Shown: positions 6,501-9,040 of the stretch, piece after piece | Layout of the letters: the number at the start of each line of letters is the position of its first letter | Position numbering within the stretch: the first letter of the stretch is position 1 | Source of the DNA: Anaerolineae bacterium | GTDB lineage: Bacteria > Chloroflexota > Anaerolineae > Epilineales > JAHCIE01 | Direction: 5' to 3' | Length of the DNA stretch: 9,040 nt | NCBI GenBank assembly: GCA_026129385.1 | Contig: JAHCIE010000110.1 | Location: 1-9,040, forward strand | The notes under the pieces: model-generated | Database searches by the model: none | What the model was told of the DNA's origin: nothing | What the model saw: the letters and a program-made list of their open reading frames with translations, nothing else | Made by a program: the position numbers and the translations under genes

Positions 6501-7265
6501 ATGCTGGACCAACTCACCCTGACGGCCGTCCCCGGCCTGCCCCTCATCCAGCCCGGCGACGATCTAGGTGCGCTCATCGTGGACCACGCGGAGCGTGCGA
6601 ATTGCCCCCTGCGCGACGGCGATGTGGTCGTCATCGCGCAGAAGGTGGTGTCCAAGGCTGAGGGCCGCCGGCTGCGCCTGGAAGATGTGACGCCTGGCCC
6701 CCGCGCCGAAGACCTGGCCGCGCAGATTCGTAAGGATCCGCGCCTGGTCGAGATCATCCTGCGCGAGTCGAGGCAGGTGGTGCGCACTGCGCCCGGCCTG
6801 CTCATTGTGGAGGATCGCCACGGCCTTATCTGCGCCAATGCGGGCGTTGACCGCTCCAATGTCGAGAAAACCGACGGCGATTGGGTGACTCTGTTGCCCG
6901 TCGACCCCGATGCTTCCGCGCGCAGTCTCCGTGACTGCATCCAGGCCCTGACCGGCCAGCGCGTCGCCGTCCTTATCAACGACAGCCACGGGCGGCCGTG
7001 GCGCGAGGGGGCGTCGGGCGTTGCGATTGGCGTGGCGGGCATCGCGCCCCTGGACGATCAGCGCGGCAGTCACGACCTGTTTGGCTACGAGTTGCAGAGT
7101 ACCGTGGTGGCCGTCGCCGACCAGGTAGCAGCGGCGGCTTCGTTGTTACAGGGCCAGGCTGACGAGGGGCGGCCGGTCGTCGTCGTGCGTGGGCTGAGGT
7201 ACGAAGCCCGTGACGCCGCGGCGGCGGACGCGCTACGGCCCCGCGAGCGAGACCTGTTTCGCTGA
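6501..7265 (+). CDS. cofE: Coenzyme F420-0:L-glutamate ligase
   Basis: A 254-residue GTP-dependent enzyme that adds gamma-linked glutamates to F420-0, a late step of F420 synthesis. Family motifs are complete: DVVVIAQKVVSKAEGR (40-55), GLICANAGVDRSNV (108-121), NDSHGRPWREGASGVAIG (159-176) with the metal-binding Asp and His region, and DLFGYELQST (192-201). The ATG follows the acetyltransferase TAG with no gap. It is a free-standing CofE, about the archaeal length of 250 residues, not the longer FbiB fusion of mycobacteria, which carries an added nitroreductase-like domain. The other F420 genes (cofC, cofD, cofG/H) are not in this window. The neighbours npdG and the luciferase-like oxidoreductase support the call. 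Confidence 0.93.
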   Translation: MLDQLTLTAVPGLPLIQPGDDLGALIVDHAERANCPLRDGDVVVIAQKVVSKAEGRRLRLEDVTPGPRAEDLAAQIRKDPRLVEIILRESRQVVRTAPGLLIVEDRHGLICANAGVDRSNVEKTDGDWVTLLPVDPDASARSLRDCIQALTGQRVAVLINDSHGRPWREGASGVAIGVAGIAPLDDQRGSHDLFGYELQSTVVAVADQVAAAASLLQGQADEGRPVVVVRGLRYEARDAAAADALRPRERDLFR

Positions 7266-7296
7266 TTCATCTGACATCTACCTATTCACATACCTC

Positions 7297-7303
7297 AAGG
7301 AGG
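7297..7303 (+). promoter_or_regulatory. Strong ribosome-binding site of the luciferase-like oxidoreductase
   Basis: AAGGAGG, continuing as AAGGAGGAG to 7305, lies 4 bases before the ATG at 7308. It is the best match to the 16S anti-Shine-Dalgarno sequence in the window, and suggests this enzyme is made at a higher level than the poorly primed acetyltransferase and cofE upstream. Confidence 0.75.
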
Positions 7304-7307
7304 AGCT

Positions 7308-8306
7308 ATGGCCCGCGAGCGCGTGGCAATGTACCTACAAGACAAGCACCCGATTCGGGACGGCATGGAGTACGCCAAGTACGCCGAGTCCCGAGGCTTC
7401 GAGGCGGTATGGCAGGCGGAGTCGCGCCTGGTGCGCGACGCGATTGTGCCTATGGCGGCCTTTGCCGCCGTCACCGACCATCTCAAGGTCGGTAGCGGCG
7501 TCATCAACAACTGGACGCGCAACGCGGCCATCATCGCTGCCACGTTCCTGACGCTGGATGACCTTGCGCCGGACCGGGTCATCCTGGGCATCGGGGCCTG
7601 GTGGGATCCGCTGGCGCGCAACGTCGGCATCGAGCGCCGCAAACCGCTGACGGCGATGCGTGAGGTGGTCATCAATGTGCGCCGCCTGCTCAACATGGAG
7701 CGGGTTAGCTTTGAGGGCGAGTTCGTCCACTTCAACAATATCGAGCTAGATGTGGTTCACGGTCGCCGCGAGCCGCGCCATGTGCCTATCATGATCGGCG
7801 CGACGGGCATGGCGATGATGGAGATGACCGGCGAGATCGCTGACGGCGCGGTTCTCAACTACTGCGTGCCGCCAGAGTACAACCTGCCCGCCCTTGACGC
7901 CCTGGCGCGTGGGGCAAAGAAGGCCGGCCGCACTATCGACGATATCGACCGCCCGCAGCTGGTGGTATGCTCAGTGGACTACGACCGGGCCAAGGCCCTG
8001 GACGGGGCGCGCGAGTTGCTGACTCAGTATCTGGCTCAGCAGCCCCATATTGCCCAGGCCAGCGGGGTCAAGCCGGAGGTGGTCGAGGAGATTCAGAAGA
8101 TTCTGGGCTGGCCCGCCACCAAGGAGCAGGTCCGCGAGGCGATGCGGTTGGTCCCCGACGACCTGGTGGAACGCATCACCGCGAGCGGTACGCCCGACGA
8201 GGTACGCGCCAGGGTGAACGAGTATCGCACGAATGGCTGCACGTGCCCCATCCTGTATCCCCTGGGCGACGTCAAGCTCATGATTGACACGTTTGCACAG
8301 CAATAA
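7308..8306 (+). CDS. F420-dependent luciferase-like (LLM) oxidoreductase, Mer-like
   Basis: A 332-residue TIM-barrel protein of the bacterial luciferase superfamily, within the usual 320-350 range. GMEYAKYAESRGFEAVWQAES (19-39) is the first helix and strand, KVGSGVINNWTRNAA (60-74) is the typical strand with the cofactor-side residues, and LTLDDLAPDRVILGIGAWWDP (81-101) is the family signature. VPIMIGATG (159-167) and GEIADGAVLNYCVPPEY (175-191) match the methylene-H4MPT reductase-like branch that uses F420. The gene stands 42 bases after cofE and near npdG, which supports F420 rather than FMN as the cofactor. Likely substrates for this branch are oxidised organic compounds or a pterin-bound carbon unit; the sequence does not decide. 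A Cys pair near the end (C311, C313) is notable but of unknown use. An FMN-dependent monooxygenase is the main alternative. Confidence 0.87.
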   Translation: MARERVAMYLQDKHPIRDGMEYAKYAESRGFEAVWQAESRLVRDAIVPMAAFAAVTDHLKVGSGVINNWTRNAAIIAATFLTLDDLAPDRVILGIGAWWDPLARNVGIERRKPLTAMREVVINVRRLLNMERVSFEGEFVHFNNIELDVVHGRREPRHVPIMIGATGMAMMEMTGEIADGAVLNYCVPPEYNLPALDALARGAKKAGRTIDDIDRPQLVVCSVDYDRAKALDGARELLTQYLAQQPHIAQASGVKPEVVEEIQKILGWPATKEQVREAMRLVPDDLVERITASGTPDEVRARVNEYRTNGCTCPILYPLGDVKLMIDTFAQQ

Positions 8307-8398
8307 GGCCCGTCGCGGAGGGCCGCATCCATGGCTTGGCGGCGCAACAGGCGCGGGATGTGACCATCTCGCGCGAGCAGGGTATTCAACATTGGTAG

Positions 8399-8422
8399 CC
8401 TGCCGCTCGTTCGGCGGGCAGG
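8399..8422 (+). other. GC-rich hairpin in the leader of the FAD-subunit gene
   Basis: CCTGCC at 8399-8404 pairs with GGCAGG at 8417-8422, with possible further pairing inside around one bulge. It overlaps the start of the weak ribosome-binding candidate AGGGTGA (8420-8426), so it might reduce translation of the next gene. The rest of the 128-base gap (8307-8434) holds only a 5-bp hairpin directly after the oxidoreductase stop (GGCCC 8307-8311 with GGGCC 8320-8324). I found no T-tract terminator and no convincing promoter. Confidence 0.3.
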
Positions 8423-8434
8423 GTGACGACAACG

Positions 8435-9040
8435 ATGCGCAACGTAACCGACATCATCCGACCCTCGTCTGTCGAGGAGGCTGTCGCCCTCCTTCAGCGC
8501 GATACGCCCCGTACCGCCGCGCTGGCGGGCGGGACTACCCTGGTAGGGGAAGGCTCACCCGAGGTTGGGGCCCTGGTCGACCTGGCCGCCCTCAGCCTGG
8601 ACTACATTCGCCCCAACAGCCAGGGTCTGCACTTGGGGGCAATGACGACGCTTCAGGAACTGGTCGATAGTGAGGCAGTCCGTGCCGTGGCAGGGGGCCA
8701 GTTGTCTCGCGCCGCCCACGCCTCCACCAGTAACCTCTTGCGGCGGCAGGCGACTTTGGGCGGCTCTCTGGTCAGCGGACGTGCCCCTGAATTGGCGACG
8801 CTCTTGTGTGCGCTGGACGCTCGCGTTGCCCTCCACGCCCCGCAGCCGTCGGAGGCGCCCCTGGCGGCCCTCTTTGCCGCGTCGTGGGACGCGCGGCACG
8901 GCCTGCTGACTGAGGTAGTCATCCCGGCCCGGTCCACGCTTGGCGTGGGCATTCACGCCGTGCGCCGCACGCCAACTGATGCGCCCATCGTCGCCGTTGC
9001 TGCTGCCCTGGCGCTCGACGGCGACAGGGTGCAGTTCGTG
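8435..9040 (+). CDS. FAD-binding (medium) subunit of a molybdenum hydroxylase, N-terminal part (3' end outside window)
   Basis: The ATG at 8435 opens a frame that runs without a stop to the window end, 202 residues of a family that is usually about 260-300 long. It starts with the family opening (IIRPSSVEEAVALL, 8-21), then the first FAD-phosphate loop LAGGTTLVGE (30-39), an LGAMTTLQELV segment (67-77), and the second loop RRQATLGGSL (103-112), then LATLLCALDARVAL and LLTEVVIPA (157-165). This is the medium-subunit fold of xanthine dehydrogenase and CO dehydrogenase, which takes electrons from the [2Fe-2S] subunit through FAD. The overall pattern recalls E. coli YgfM, the FAD subunit found near ssnA. 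The second loop reads GGS where the family often has GGN. The molybdenum and iron-sulfur subunits probably follow downstream. No strong ribosome-binding site precedes the ATG (AGGGTGA at 8420-8426 is 8 bases away). Confidence 0.85.
   Translation, partial: MRNVTDIIRPSSVEEAVALLQRDTPRTAALAGGTTLVGEGSPEVGALVDLAALSLDYIRPNSQGLHLGAMTTLQELVDSEAVRAVAGGQLSRAAHASTSNLLRRQATLGGSLVSGRAPELATLLCALDARVALHAPQPSEAPLAALFAASWDARHGLLTEVVIPARSTLGVGIHAVRRTPTDAPIVAVAAALALDGDRVQFV

Noticed and set aside
7257..7295. Promoter in the 42-base gap before the luciferase-like oxidoreductase
   Set aside because: Several weak hexamer pairs exist, none with both good sequence and 16-18 bp spacing.
8284..8670. + strand frame of 128 codons across the gap before the FAD-subunit gene
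   Set aside because: It overlaps the FAD-subunit frame, which has proper motifs; the peptide is low in complexity and has no ribosome-binding site.
1..9040. CRISPR arrays, tRNA or rRNA genes, insertion sequences
   Set aside because: No spaced direct repeats, cloverleaf-like segments or transposase motifs were seen on either strand.

Overview
This is a GC-rich (roughly two-thirds G+C by eye), densely packed bacterial window in which every gene lies on the + strand. Coenzyme F420 genes (npdG, cofE and a luciferase-like oxidoreductase), a globin, Rieske domains, and short intergenic repeats (TGCGTGA heptamers and a GACCTGACAGGTC palindrome) suggest a Chloroflexota-like or other F420-using bacterium or MAG. 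That taxonomic guess is inference; there is no rRNA or marker gene to test it.

Left part (1-2832). The window opens inside the 3' end of a probable PLP-dependent, cysteine-synthase-like enzyme. A 126-bp gap with inverted heptamer repeats follows. Next is the most striking gene, at 461-1861: one 466-residue polypeptide that reads as a protoglobin heme domain, a Rieske [2Fe-2S] domain, a Pro/Ala-rich linker and a second Rieske domain. After a strong palindromic hairpin comes a ROK-family sugar kinase of the fructokinase type.

Middle part (2840-4891). A good sigma70-type promoter (TTGCGA, 17-bp spacer, extended TGC-TACAAT) starts a new unit. It carries an SsnA-type amidohydrolase and, 3 bp downstream, a 212-residue protein of unknown function.

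Right part (4936-9040). A tightly coupled F420 block follows: NADPH:F420 oxidoreductase (npdG), a tandem-GNAT acetyltransferase overlapping it by 4 bp, F420-0:gamma-glutamyl ligase (cofE) starting on the base after the acetyltransferase stop, and then an F420-type luciferase-like oxidoreductase with a strong ribosome-binding site. The window ends inside the FAD-binding subunit of a molybdenum hydroxylase (xanthine dehydrogenase/CO dehydrogenase medium-subunit type).

How they may fit together (inference). SsnA genes in E. coli and clostridia sit beside molybdenum hydroxylase genes of heterocycle (purine-type) metabolism, including a FAD subunit (YgfM). Here SsnA and such a FAD subunit bracket an F420 production, reduction and use module. 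This suggests heterocycle hydroxylation and deamination coupled to F420 redox chemistry. The globin-Rieske-Rieske protein may be a self-contained electron-transfer heme enzyme for O2 or NO chemistry.
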